Shown here: piece by piece, positions 13,527-22,900 of the stretch | Numbering within the stretch: the stretch's first letter is position 1 | Layout: each line of letters opens with the position of its first letter | Source of the DNA: Eggerthellaceae bacterium | GTDB lineage: Bacteria > Actinomycetota > Coriobacteriia > Coriobacteriales > Eggerthellaceae | Direction: 5' to 3' | Length of the DNA stretch: 23,383 nucleotides | Assembly (NCBI GenBank): GCA_900754495.1 | Contig: CAAEDC010000145.1 | Location: 1-23,383 of the forward strand | Position numbers and translations under genes: made by a program | Notes under the pieces: generated by a model | Databases searched by the model: none | Told to the model about the DNA's origin: nothing | The model's input: the letters and a program-made list of their open reading frames with translations, nothing else

Positions 13527-15131
13527 ATGGGAAACAGCGCACAGGGCATATCTCGGCGTCTGGCAGACGCGGCATCCGTCTTCAAGCCCAACGTGGCATC
13601 GCTGGGCTACGCTCTTTTCTTGGCCGTAAACGCCACCGGAGTGTGGGGCGGCGTGTTCCCGTTCCTCCCACTGCATTTCCAAACGCCGCAAATCCTTTTC
13701 TGGTTCTTTTTGGCCCAGTCGGTCACGTTTTTCGCAAGCTTTGTTGCCAGCGGGCTTGGCGCCTACTTCCTGCCCGGGCCGACCAAACGGCTTTCAGTCG
13801 TTTTGGCCGGCGCTCCTTATCTTGTGGGATGGTGCTGCCTTATCGCGGCAATCTACCTTGACGCGGCGGCGCTGCCGTTGGTGGTAGCAGGTGGCGCGTT
13901 TCTGGGGTTGGGCTCTGCGGGCTTTTACATGCTGTGGCAGCGTTTGTTCGCCAGCCGCGACGCCGACCGCGGCAACCGCGACCTCATCGCCGGCACCGCC
14001 TACGCCGCGCTGCTTTATTTCGCTTTGTACCTCATCCCCAAAGCCATTGCGGCGTTTTTGATTCCGCTGGTGTTCATGCCGTTGTTCGGCTTGGCCATCG
14101 TCGTGGAAAGCCGCACGGTCGACCGCAACCAGCCCATGTTCAAAGACGTGCCGCACGAGCACCCGCAGGTGTACCGCCGCGTGCTGAAGGATTACTGGCG
14201 CAGCGCGCTGTGCGTGGGAGCGCTGGGGTTTTCCGCCGGCATCATGCGCTCACTCGCGCTGGGTGAGGTAAGCATGGGGACGTTCGTCAACGTGCTCTCG
14301 ATGGCCGGTGCGCTCGCGATGGCCGTGACCATGCTGGCGCTGTGGCGGTTCAAAAGCCTGCGCGTGAACGTGGTCATGGCGTACCGGTTCTTCTTCCCCT
14401 TCGCCATCACGGCCATCCTGTTGCTTCCGTTCCTTCCGCGCGATTACGGAAACTGGGTTGCCGCCATCATGTACGCGCTTTACAGCGCCGCCATCATGCT
14501 GATGATGATCCAATGCGCGCAGGCCTCGCGCGACCGCGGCATCAACCCCGTGTTCATCTACGGTTTCTTCGGAAGCATCGTCTATGCACTCCACGACCTG
14601 GGATTTTTCGGTGGAACATTCGTCGAGCGCCTCGATGTGTTCGGCGCGTCGGGAATCACGCTGCTCGCATTGACGGCGGTGTACCTTTTGGGTCTGATGT
14701 ACTTCGTTGGCCAAGGCGGGCTGCGTCGCGTGTTGGGCTTCGACGAGCACGACACCAGCATCGAGCTCGTGGCGCTTCGTCCTGCCGGTGAACCGCTGCC
14801 CGCACCGAAAGATGCCCGAAAGCCGCATGCCGACGAAGCGCCCGCGCCGGCCTCCCCCGAGGCGGCTCCCATCGACGAACCCTCCTATCAGGACCGCTTG
14901 TCGAAGCAGATCGCCCTCGTGCAGCGCTACTATCGTCTGTCGGCGCGCGAGACCGAAGTCATGGAGCTGATCGCGCGCGGCAACACCGTCGCGCGCATCG
15001 CTGAAATGCTGGTGGTATCGGAAAACACCATCCGCACGCACTCCAAGCGCATTTACGCCAAGCTCGACGTTCACAAGCGCCAGGAGCTGCGCGACCTGAT
15101 CGACTCGCTCGACCCTCGCGAGCTGGACTAG
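13527..15131 (+). CDS. Membrane-spanning LuxR-family regulator (12-helix domain plus C-terminal HTH)
   Basis: The 534-residue protein has two parts. Residues about 26-410 form roughly twelve hydrophobic helices arranged like a small transporter-type membrane domain. After a Pro/Ala-rich linker (about 428-455) comes a LuxR helix-turn-helix at about 472-534: SARETEVMELIARG, then IAEMLVVSENTIRTHSKRIYAKL, the classic recognition helix. Proteins of this architecture are abundant in Eggerthellaceae, commonly beside DMSO-reductase-family genes, and are thought to sense a ligand in the membrane and switch the neighbouring operon. It is divergent from dmsA across 347 bases, which fits that role. The start at 13527 has no ribosome binding site, and a -10 lies almost on top of it, suggesting leaderless translation. 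The ligand is unknown. Confidence 0.88.
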   Translation: MGNSAQGISRRLADAASVFKPNVASLGYALFLAVNATGVWGGVFPFLPLHFQTPQILFWFFLAQSVTFFASFVASGLGAYFLPGPTKRLSVVLAGAPYLVGWCCLIAAIYLDAAALPLVVAGGAFLGLGSAGFYMLWQRLFASRDADRGNRDLIAGTAYAALLYFALYLIPKAIAAFLIPLVFMPLFGLAIVVESRTVDRNQPMFKDVPHEHPQVYRRVLKDYWRSALCVGALGFSAGIMRSLALGEVSMGTFVNVLSMAGALAMAVTMLALWRFKSLRVNVVMAYRFFFPFAITAILLLPFLPRDYGNWVAAIMYALYSAAIMLMMIQCAQASRDRGINPVFIYGFFGSIVYALHDLGFFGGTFVERLDVFGASGITLLALTAVYLLGLMYFVGQGGLRRVLGFDEHDTSIELVALRPAGEPLPAPKDARKPHADEAPAPASPEAAPIDEPSYQDRLSKQIALVQRYYRLSARETEVMELIARGNTVARIAEMLVVSENTIRTHSKRIYAKLDVHKRQELRDLIDSLDPRELD

Positions 15132-15139
15132 GTCAAAAC

Positions 15140-15316
15140 GTGCGCTGTTGCGGCAAAGCTGACGACGCCGCTTCCGATCCGCTTCATCCGACATTCACAC
15201 AGCTCTCCCAAACCGGCGATGCTGCAGCGCCCTTTGCGGCGGTCGCCATAGCCGCTGCAGCTGCTGCCGGAACGGGCGCTGCGTATGCCTGGCGCAAAGG
15301 ACGCAACAACCGCTAA
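15140..15316 (+). pseudogene. Orphan cell-wall sorting signal, probable 3' remnant of a surface-protein gene
   Basis: The frame ending at TAA 15314-15316 encodes LSQTGD (15203-15220), then a 20-residue Ala/Val-rich hydrophobic stretch and the basic tail WRKGRNNR. This is the exact plan of an LPXTG-type sortase signal: motif, membrane segment, positive tail. Counting from a possible GTG at 15140 the frame has only 58 residues, with no ribosome binding site and no signal peptide, and it begins 9 bases after the regulator's stop. It is best read as the tail of a surface protein whose body has been lost. The motif resembles the LSSTGD at the end of the next gene. A genuine small protein is possible but less likely. 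Confidence 0.6.
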
Positions 15317-15327
15317 CCACGCGCGAC

Positions 15328-15363
15328 GGGCGAATCTGTTCGCCAAAACGAATAGATTCGCCC
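15328..15363. repeat. Perfect 15-bp stem-loop in the gap before the giant surface gene
   Basis: GGGCGAATCTGTTCG (15328-15342) pairs with CGAATAGATTCGCCC (15349-15363) around the loop CCAAAA, with a single G-U pair. No T-run follows on either strand, so it is not a standard terminator. It may end the regulator transcript, act as an operator, or stabilise an RNA. Confidence 0.6.
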
Positions 15364-15460
15364 GCGGGCGGCGAAAAACGGACGTTCAGAGAGATCGAAT
15401 CAACGTTCACGCCACCTTTTTATGCGTCAAACAGCAGGTACGTCCCAAGTCGGTTTCCTT

Positions 15461-15466
15461 TACAAT
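15461..15466 (+). promoter_or_regulatory. Candidate -10 element for the giant surface protein
   Basis: TACAAT matches the -10 consensus at five of six bases and lies 28 bases before the ATG at 15495. No good -35 is visible. Confidence 0.35.
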
Positions 15467-15494
15467 GGTCTATAAGCACGGAAGGGGGCCAACT

Positions 15495-18400
15495 ATGACC
15501 AATTACGAGCCTAATCGTCCGAGCACATCCGAACCAGAGCCCGTCCACGTGGATCCCGGCGATTGCCCGAACACCTCCCCCGCCCTCACGCGGCGCTCCT
15601 TCCTGATGGGAGGAGGCGCCACCGTTGCTGCGCTTATGCTGCCCTACTTGGGCATCTTCGACGGCAAGCGCGCCTATGCGCTCGACCCGACCGCCGAAAG
15701 CGATGCCGACAACCCCACCACCCAGTTCATCGTGCTTTCCGCCAACGAAATCGGCCTGTCCGTATACGACGTGGACACTCAAGGAAAAAACGCCCCGGTG
15801 CCGGGGGCGAACGTGGTCATCACCTCCGCAAGCGACTCGTCCAAACGGCTTGAGGCCGTAGCCGACGACCTGGGCGCCGTGGTGTTCGACATCCGCAACG
15901 TGGGAGCTACCGTTGACCTGGGGCCCGATGGCGTGCGCTACCGCTTCGAGGGGTCGGTCACCGTGTCCAACGGCGACGGCTACCGCATATGCACGCTCAC
16001 CAAAATCCGCGTGGATTCCGGCACGGCGATGGCATTGCCCTGCTGCAAGATCGGCGACCCTTCCATCCCCTATTTCGAATACCTGTCGTTCAACGGCTGG
16101 GACATGCAGTACTGCGAGTGCGAGGTGCTGCGCACCGGAGCCGCTTACAACCCCATCCCCATCACAGGCAAGCTGCATCTGGCGGGCACGCAAACCGCAG
16201 AGGTATCGCTTTGGACGCGCACGACCAACGGAACCCAAACGCTCGACGGCAAAGCGCTCTTCACCGTGAATGTCGACGTGAAAAACGGCGTGGGAACGTT
16301 CAGGCGCAGCGATCTGTTTCTAAAGCTCGAACCGCCCTCCGACGCGCTTCTGCCCAAAGACCGCAGCTTCGAAGTGCACGTAAAGGCGGGCGGCACGCCT
16401 TACGTGTTTCCGGTGAAGCTGGTCGTGAACGACTCGCCGATACCGTTCAAGACGGGCAACGCCAACGTGGTGCCGGAGGTGTCTTTCGGGCAAGCGGGCT
16501 CGTCGGCGAACATCTTCACGCTGCCGTCGTCGTTCCCGGCGGTGCTAAGGGGCTCGAGCCTCACCTGCTGGGTACCCACCTTCCCCCTCCAGTTCTACCT
16601 AAACCCGCTTGGATACTTCTTTCTGGGGGGCGGAATCTGCATCTCCAAGGAAGGCCAAGGCATCGAGGGCTTCAAGCAGGAGGGCTTTGCGAACGAAACC
16701 CGCAAGAGCTTCGACCAGCAATTCGGCGAGCTTGCGGAGCGCTGGAACAGCAAGTACGACGCATACCGCAATATGAAAAGGGGGACCAACCCCGGCACCA
16801 CGAACAAATTCGGCCATCAGTTCTCCAGCAAAATCGGCATATCGTTCGCGGCCCAAGCCTACATCTCGGCGCAGTGCAACATCCTCGAGAATCCCAACGA
16901 CATGAAGTTCGCCGGCGTCATGGCGGCCATCGTCGACGCCTACGCGTTCGCCCACCTGTGCCAGCAGTTCACCATCGGGCCGGTCCCCTTCTTCATCGCG
17001 CTCAACATCTCACTCGATACGCGGCTGTTGTCCCTCTACGCCTCCTGCGAGTCCCCGGCGGGAGACCCCCTCAAGATCAGCCTCGTCCCCTCGGCAACCG
17101 GCGCGGGGTGCGTAGCCACCTTCGCCATATCGCCAAGCATAGGCCTCGGACTGGACGGCATGCTGGCGGTGTCGCTGTGCGGAACCGGCCAGATATCCAC
17201 CTACATCGGCCTGATCTCATGCGAAACGACGACGCTATCGGGCTCGCGACACTTCGTGGTGAGCGCATCGCTTTCCCTCGACCTGGTGCTTCAGGCGCTT
17301 ATATTCAAATGGAGCGGCAACATCTGGTCGGAGGACTGGCCCCGACTCTACGACAACTGGAAGGCCGACGGCAACGATGCGATCGAAGGCACCTCGATAG
17401 CGTCCTGCCCGACCCATCTGGCGCTCGGAGTCGATACCGACGGCAAGGGCATCTACTCCAACGAAGAGCCCGCAGCCCTTGCCGCAGCAGCCGCCAACGG
17501 CGACGAGGTCATCTCTCTTGCGGAGTTTGGAAAGCTTGCCACCATCGTCACCTCCGACGAGCTGCTGAGGACGAAGGAGGCGACCGCCACGGCGGTCGCC
17601 GGATTCCAGGCAGCGCCCGCCTCCCAACCCGTGCAGATCGCGGGCAGCCTGCACGCCATCCCGATGGATGTGGCCGGCTTGGGAGCGGAGGACGCCGAAG
17701 GCGCCGACGGCTACCTGTACGCGGACGCCGGCGAGGATCCCGCAGGCGCCTGCAACGGAGTCGCCGGCGTGGGCGGCATCGCCGATGCCGGCGGCATCAT
17801 GCCGGACAAAGACGTCAAGATCGTCAGCAAGTCGTTCAGCAACCCGCGCGAGAAGGTCATCGTCTACGACGGCGTGACCATCCTGTTCAGGCTTGCGAAC
17901 GTCGAATACGAAGTGAACGGCGCGCACGTGGGTCGCCCGCGTCTGGTCGCCCAGGTTTACAACGATGCAACGGGGCACTGGGGCCGCCCGAGAGTGCTCG
18001 ACATTCCCGTCACGGTTCCGAATATCGATCGCGCCGATATGTTCGACTGCGATTTCGACGTGAGCATGCAGACTAATTCGAATCCCTCTTCGCATCTGTA
18101 CCAAGGAATCTACGTGAGCCTGGTAAGCACCCTGCGCCAGAACGGGGATGGCACCTCGTTCTTCAGCGCCGCCTGCGCCCCGGTGCTCACGGTTGCCGTG
18201 TTCAACCGCGACCTGCGCCGTCTGTCCTCGGTCATGTGGCGCGACGCCCCGGATGCCACGCAAGCAGGCGCCTATGCGATCACCTGCCCGCGCGTGACGA
18301 CGGTCGAGCGCAACGGCAACCCCTTCTGCATCGCGATGGCGTACCTGCGCCACGCCGCCGGCAACACGCAGGACGTGTTCGGTTCAAACGCGAGCACCAC

Positions 18401-19952
18401 CTGTTGCATCGCCATACCCATGGCGGCCAACCTCGTCCATGCCTCCAGCCTCCAGGTCGCGCCCACGACAAGCAATCTGACCATTTCGAGCATCAAGTCG
18501 GCTCCCGCGCAAACCGACGACGATACGGCGTCCGCCGCGTTCAGCCTGTACTTCACCGCGGGAGGAACGCTGAGCATCACCTCGGTCACCCTAACCATAG
18601 ATCCTCAGATTGCAGCCGCTGGGCCCGAAGACGAGCTGGATGCGCTGAAACAAATCGCCATCGAGTTTTCGTTCACCAACAACATCAGCGGCGTGGAAGG
18701 CGTCACCGGCATGCAGCCTTGGCCCGGGCGCTCGTCGTTCCTCATGCTTTCAAACGGGGACTTGACGGAATGCTCGTTCGATCCCTCAGTCACGGACGGG
18801 ACGCTCTCCAGGCGCACCGTGGGCCCCTCGCGCGCCAAGCTAAGCGCGTTTCGGATCAGCGACAACGGCAACGTGCTGTTCTTCACCGAGAACAAGGAGG
18901 GTAAAAGCGGGCAGAACTTCGACGATGCGGGCGAACCCACCGACGCTCAAACCGAAACGCGCCACCGCATCATGGCGAGCATCTACGTTGACGGACTGTT
19001 CTCCGAACCGTTCGTTCTGGGGCAGACCGCGCACGCGCTCGACTCCATCGCCGGAGTGTCGGGGCACAGCAGTTACACGTTCATCACCTCCAGCATCATA
19101 GACATGGCCAGCAGCATGGCGGACATGTACTACGTGGACATCCCCATCGTCGCCACAGCGACGACGCTGGGCTTCGCGGCGGAAAGCGTCTTCACCCTGC
19201 AAGGCGAGGAAGCCTCGTTCACCTTGGTGCTGCGCAACGACGGCAACGTCATCCTAACAGGCTGCCGGGCGACGCTGGTCGATGCGGACACCGGCGAAAA
19301 TGCGGACAGCGTCCTGCTGAGCTTCGCAGCCGAGAACCTGTGCGCCTCGGCGTGGAACCCCGAGTTGTTCGATGACGCCACCGAAGAGGATATCGCCGCA
19401 GCCCAAGCGTATACCGATAACGCTGTGGCGGCGGCGTTGGGGGCGAGCGGCGCCGAAGGCGTCCACCTGCTTGCGGACCCCGCTGCGGCCGGCGTGCTCA
19501 TCCCAGGCAAAACCGCGCAGTACCGGGTGACGTTCACGATACCGAGCAACTGGCATGGGACGAAAAACGTCTACGCCGCCCTAAGCGAGTTCAGCTACGA
19601 GACAATCACGTCGGCTGCATCCGACGGCGCAGAGGTAAGCCCGCTTGATTACCAGGCGCACCACGACGACCTTCCGCGCGCCGAGCTCACCGTGCATGCG
19701 AGCGACGAGCCCTTCGACCCCGGGCTGAGCGCACCTGCGGTCGGAATCGTCAATGACGACGGAAGCGTGACCCCATCCGGCGGCGGAGACGGCACGGGGT
19801 CGTTGACGGGGCTTAGCAGCACCGGCGACGGCACGGGGCTGGGCATGCTCGGGCTTGCGGCAGGCGCGGCAGCGGCGGCGTTCACCGCGTACAGCGCCCG
19901 CCGGACGGCGCTGGCACGCGAGCGAAAGGATACGCCGGACGACAGGCAATAA
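15495..19952 (+). CDS. Giant Tat-exported, sortase-anchored surface protein of unknown function
   Basis: The 1485-residue protein starts with a twin-arginine signal: LTRRSFLMGGG (residues 31-41), a hydrophobic stretch, and a likely cleavage after KRAYA near residue 62. The rest is a mosaic of beta-rich segments. An early part (about 75-150) resembles a carboxypeptidase-regulatory/Ig-like fold (VPGANVVITSASD). The middle holds many cysteines and no recognisable catalytic motif. Near the end a segment with SFTLVLRNDGNVILTGCRATL resembles CARDB/DUF11-type adhesin modules. The C-terminus is LSSTGD (starting at residue 1440), a hydrophobic helix and an Arg/Lys-rich tail, that is, a sortase signal. 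ATG 15495 is chosen because GGAAGGGGG precedes it and the Tat signal follows; upstream in-frame ATGs add unlikely sequence. I do not recognise the family. It is probably co-transcribed with the next gene, 43 bases away. Confidence 0.8.
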   Translation: MTNYEPNRPSTSEPEPVHVDPGDCPNTSPALTRRSFLMGGGATVAALMLPYLGIFDGKRAYALDPTAESDADNPTTQFIVLSANEIGLSVYDVDTQGKNAPVPGANVVITSASDSSKRLEAVADDLGAVVFDIRNVGATVDLGPDGVRYRFEGSVTVSNGDGYRICTLTKIRVDSGTAMALPCCKIGDPSIPYFEYLSFNGWDMQYCECEVLRTGAAYNPIPITGKLHLAGTQTAEVSLWTRTTNGTQTLDGKALFTVNVDVKNGVGTFRRSDLFLKLEPPSDALLPKDRSFEVHVKAGGTPYVFPVKLVVNDSPIPFKTGNANVVPEVSFGQAGSSANIFTLPSSFPAVLRGSSLTCWVPTFPLQFYLNPLGYFFLGGGICISKEGQGIEGFKQEGFANETRKSFDQQFGELAERWNSKYDAYRNMKRGTNPGTTNKFGHQFSSKIGISFAAQAYISAQCNILENPNDMKFAGVMAAIVDAYAFAHLCQQFTIGPVPFFIALNISLDTRLLSLYASCESPAGDPLKISLVPSATGAGCVATFAISPSIGLGLDGMLAVSLCGTGQISTYIGLISCETTTLSGSRHFVVSASLSLDLVLQALIFKWSGNIWSEDWPRLYDNWKADGNDAIEGTSIASCPTHLALGVDTDGKGIYSNEEPAALAAAAANGDEVISLAEFGKLATIVTSDELLRTKEATATAVAGFQAAPASQPVQIAGSLHAIPMDVAGLGAEDAEGADGYLYADAGEDPAGACNGVAGVGGIADAGGIMPDKDVKIVSKSFSNPREKVIVYDGVTILFRLANVEYEVNGAHVGRPRLVAQVYNDATGHWGRPRVLDIPVTVPNIDRADMFDCDFDVSMQTNSNPSSHLYQGIYVSLVSTLRQNGDGTSFFSAACAPVLTVAVFNRDLRRLSSVMWRDAPDATQAGAYAITCPRVTTVERNGNPFCIAMAYLRHAAGNTQDVFGSNASTTCCIAIPMAANLVHASSLQVAPTTSNLTISSIKSAPAQTDDDTASAAFSLYFTAGGTLSITSVTLTIDPQIAAAGPEDELDALKQIAIEFSFTNNISGVEGVTGMQPWPGRSSFLMLSNGDLTECSFDPSVTDGTLSRRTVGPSRAKLSAFRISDNGNVLFFTENKEGKSGQNFDDAGEPTDAQTETRHRIMASIYVDGLFSEPFVLGQTAHALDSIAGVSGHSSYTFITSSIIDMASSMADMYYVDIPIVATATTLGFAAESVFTLQGEEASFTLVLRNDGNVILTGCRATLVDADTGENADSVLLSFAAENLCASAWNPELFDDATEEDIAAAQAYTDNAVAAALGASGAEGVHLLADPAAAGVLIPGKTAQYRVTFTIPSNWHGTKNVYAALSEFSYETITSAASDGAEVSPLDYQAHHDDLPRAELTVHASDEPFDPGLSAPAVGIVNDDGSVTPSGGGDGTGSLTGLSSTGDGTGLGMLGLAAGAAAAAFTAYSARRTALARERKDTPDDRQ

Positions 19953-19995
19953 CCAGCGCAGGCACGTCGCCCGCGCATCAAGACGAGGAGCGCAT

Positions 19996-22900
19996 ATGAA
20001 GACTCGGGGATCGACGGCAAAAGAACCGAATGCCCTGCCAGCGCGCCTATTCGCGAAGGCTGCCGTTCTGACACGAAGCGCAGCCCTGCTTGTTGCAGCG
20101 GTGCTGTTGGCGGCGACTCCCTCGCTCTTCCCGATAGAATATGCGGACGCCGACCAAAACGACACCGTTGAAACGACGGCAGCGAACCCCACCGTGCTCG
20201 AACCGGGACAGCCCTTCGATCTAAGCAACGCCCCCGCCGGATCAACCATAATTATCAGCAAATCAGGAACATACGAGCTTAGCGGAAGCACCCTGGCGCA
20301 CATCGAAATCTATGCGCAAGGCGACTCTGAAATCACCGTGCGCCTGGCCAACGGAACAAGCGTGACTCCCGACAACAGCAACGTCCCCAGCAATACGGCA
20401 GCGCTGATCATCAACGCCTACGCAGACTCTAGCGGCACCCCTCGCGTCTCCATCGTTACCGAGGAAAACGCCCAAGCGAGCCTGAAGGGGGCAAACGGGG
20501 GAAGCGGGGTCGCGGTAACGTCCGCCAACCTGAACCAGTCCGCACTGCCCGTCACCGAGCCGGTAGTCTCCTTCGACGGAGAAAGCGGCAGCACGCTGCG
20601 GGTCTCAAGCGACATGACCACGGGCATGGCGCTGAGCTCAGCGCTCGGTCCCAACGCCAGCACCGCCGCCGTTGCCATCACCGGGGGAACCCTGGTCGCC
20701 ACCGGAGACTCTCGCCCGGCGATTATCTGCGAAATCCCGCTGAAGATCATGGGCTCCGCCCGGGTGGAGGCGACCAGCGACGGATACGTCCCCACCCCCG
20801 CCATCGGGAGCATAGCCAACAATGTCTCCTTATCGATCGAAGGCGGCTCCGTCCGGACCGCCACACGCGACAACGTCCCCGGAATCGGCAGCATCGACGG
20901 AAACGCCAACATCTCCATCTCGGGAGGCTTCGTCGACTTGCGGGCCAACGGAAGCAGCTTCCGCCAAGCGGACATGCCCGCCATTGGCAGCGTAAAGGGC
21001 AATGCGTCCATAAGCGTGTCAGGAGGGTTCGTCTGCACCGACGACTTGCCTTACGGCGAGCTGGCCCTGGGAAGCCACAGCGGCAACGCCGACGTGCGCA
21101 TCTCGGGCGGCACGGTGGATGTCGGGTTCGGCGGGGCTGGCGTTCCCAACGAAAGCGACGGCAAGGGGTCTCTCGCGGTTACGGGCGGGTCCTTCACCGG
21201 GTTCGCGATGGCCAGCAAAAGCAACCCGTCCGCACACGCCACGAACGGATACGGAACCGCGGTCTACCGCACGTTCGTCGCCCTTGAAAATGCCTCACCC
21301 CAAACAGCAGTCACCTCGCTCGATGTCGGCGGAGTGAGCTATAGAACCAACGACCTGCAAACCTCGCTCATCAAATTCAAGGACGACGTGTACCTGTCGG
21401 GCGTGATGCTCTGGCTGCCAGCAAACGGTACGGTGACGAATGCCATCGACGAGTACGGGAATCGCTATGCAGGCGAGATCCACCCCACCGACATGTCCTC
21501 GGCGCTTGATTACGGCATGCTGTACCTGACGAGCAACCTGACGTTCGACGTCAACACCGACGCGGGTTACGACGGAAGCGCGCGGGTGCGCATCGGGTTG
21601 GACGAGGTCGCCGTAGAGGAGACGGTCGACCCCAACGAAGACGGGTACACGCTGCGGGGGTTCTTCGATAAGCCCGAGGGCGGCACCTTGGTAATGAACG
21701 CGCAGTACCGACTTGTGGCGAACGTCGAGGGCTGGACCGACAGCGCGGGGCGCTGGACACGGACGGACGGGCCGTTCGTCCTGTACGCGCAATGGGAACG
21801 CACCTACACGGTGGCGTTCGACGCGAACGCGCCCCGGACGGCAAGCACGACGGTCTCAGGCTCGATGGCGAACATCGAACTGTCCATGGGAACGACGCAA
21901 AACCTAACCGCGTGCGGCTTCGCCCTGCCGGGGTACGCGTTCGCGGGCTGGAACACCGCGCCCGACGGGAGCGGGACGCCCTACGCCGACGGCGCCGAGG
22001 TGCTTGACCTGGCCAAAGGCGGCGAGACCGTGACCCTCTATGCCCAATGGAAACCGCTCGCCTACAAGGTCGAGCTGCTCTTGGCGGAAGACGGCGGGCC
22101 GGCGACCCCCCTGGGCAGCATCGACGCGACGTTCGACGAGCCGCTCACCCTGCCGGACGAGGCGGAGGGGATCCCCGACGGCACGGTGCTGCTGGGATGG
22201 GAGACGCTGGGGCTCGGGTCGTTCTACCGCGCGGGCTCGCAGCAGGCAAACCTCTGCACGCTTGACGCCGACGGCACGCCCATCGGCAGCGCCCTCTACG
22301 CGCGCCTTGGCAGCGCAGGAACGTTCTACCTGATCATGGAGAACGACAGCTCCCCTGTCGTGCTCGAGGACCCCGCACGGGAAATCGAGCTGGTTTCGGA
22401 ATCCGGTGCCGCGTTCCGGGGCTTCTCGATGGTCGAGCCCGGCATCTACGGCATAAGCGGCATCCCGTCGGACGCCTATTCCCTGACGATCGAAGGATGG
22501 GACGCCGAAGGGAAAGCCGCCATCGTCGGACAAGACGGCAGCGGCAGGATCGCGCTTGCGTACTGCACCGTCGAGGCGGAAGCCGAGGCGCACGCCGAAG
22601 CATGGATCGTCGATCCTGACACCGACGATCCCGTCGCACGGGCCGAGCGGGTGCCGGTGGGCTCTGCCGTGGAAATCGGTTCGTCGGTGGAGACGGGCTA
22701 CGCGTTCGAAAGCTGGACGGCCTTGGGGGCCGCCCCCACATGGGAGAACGGCGATCCCTCTCAGGCGAGCCAGACGATCACGGTGAACGGGCGCGTGCTT
22801 GTGGAGGCGCACCCCGCAGCAAACCGCTACCAGGTGCTTTTCGATGCGAACGGCGGCGTGGGGACGATGGAGCCGCAGGACATGGTGTACGGCGAGCCGC

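Noticed and set aside
13180..13575. Upstream in-frame extension of dmsA
   Set aside because: It would bury the twin-arginine signal more than 130 residues inside the protein, while ATG 13179 has a good ribosome site.
15285..15494. Upstream in-frame extension of the giant surface protein
   Set aside because: It overlaps the sorting-signal scar and the stem-loop, and lacks a ribosome site; the Tat signal fits the start at 15495.
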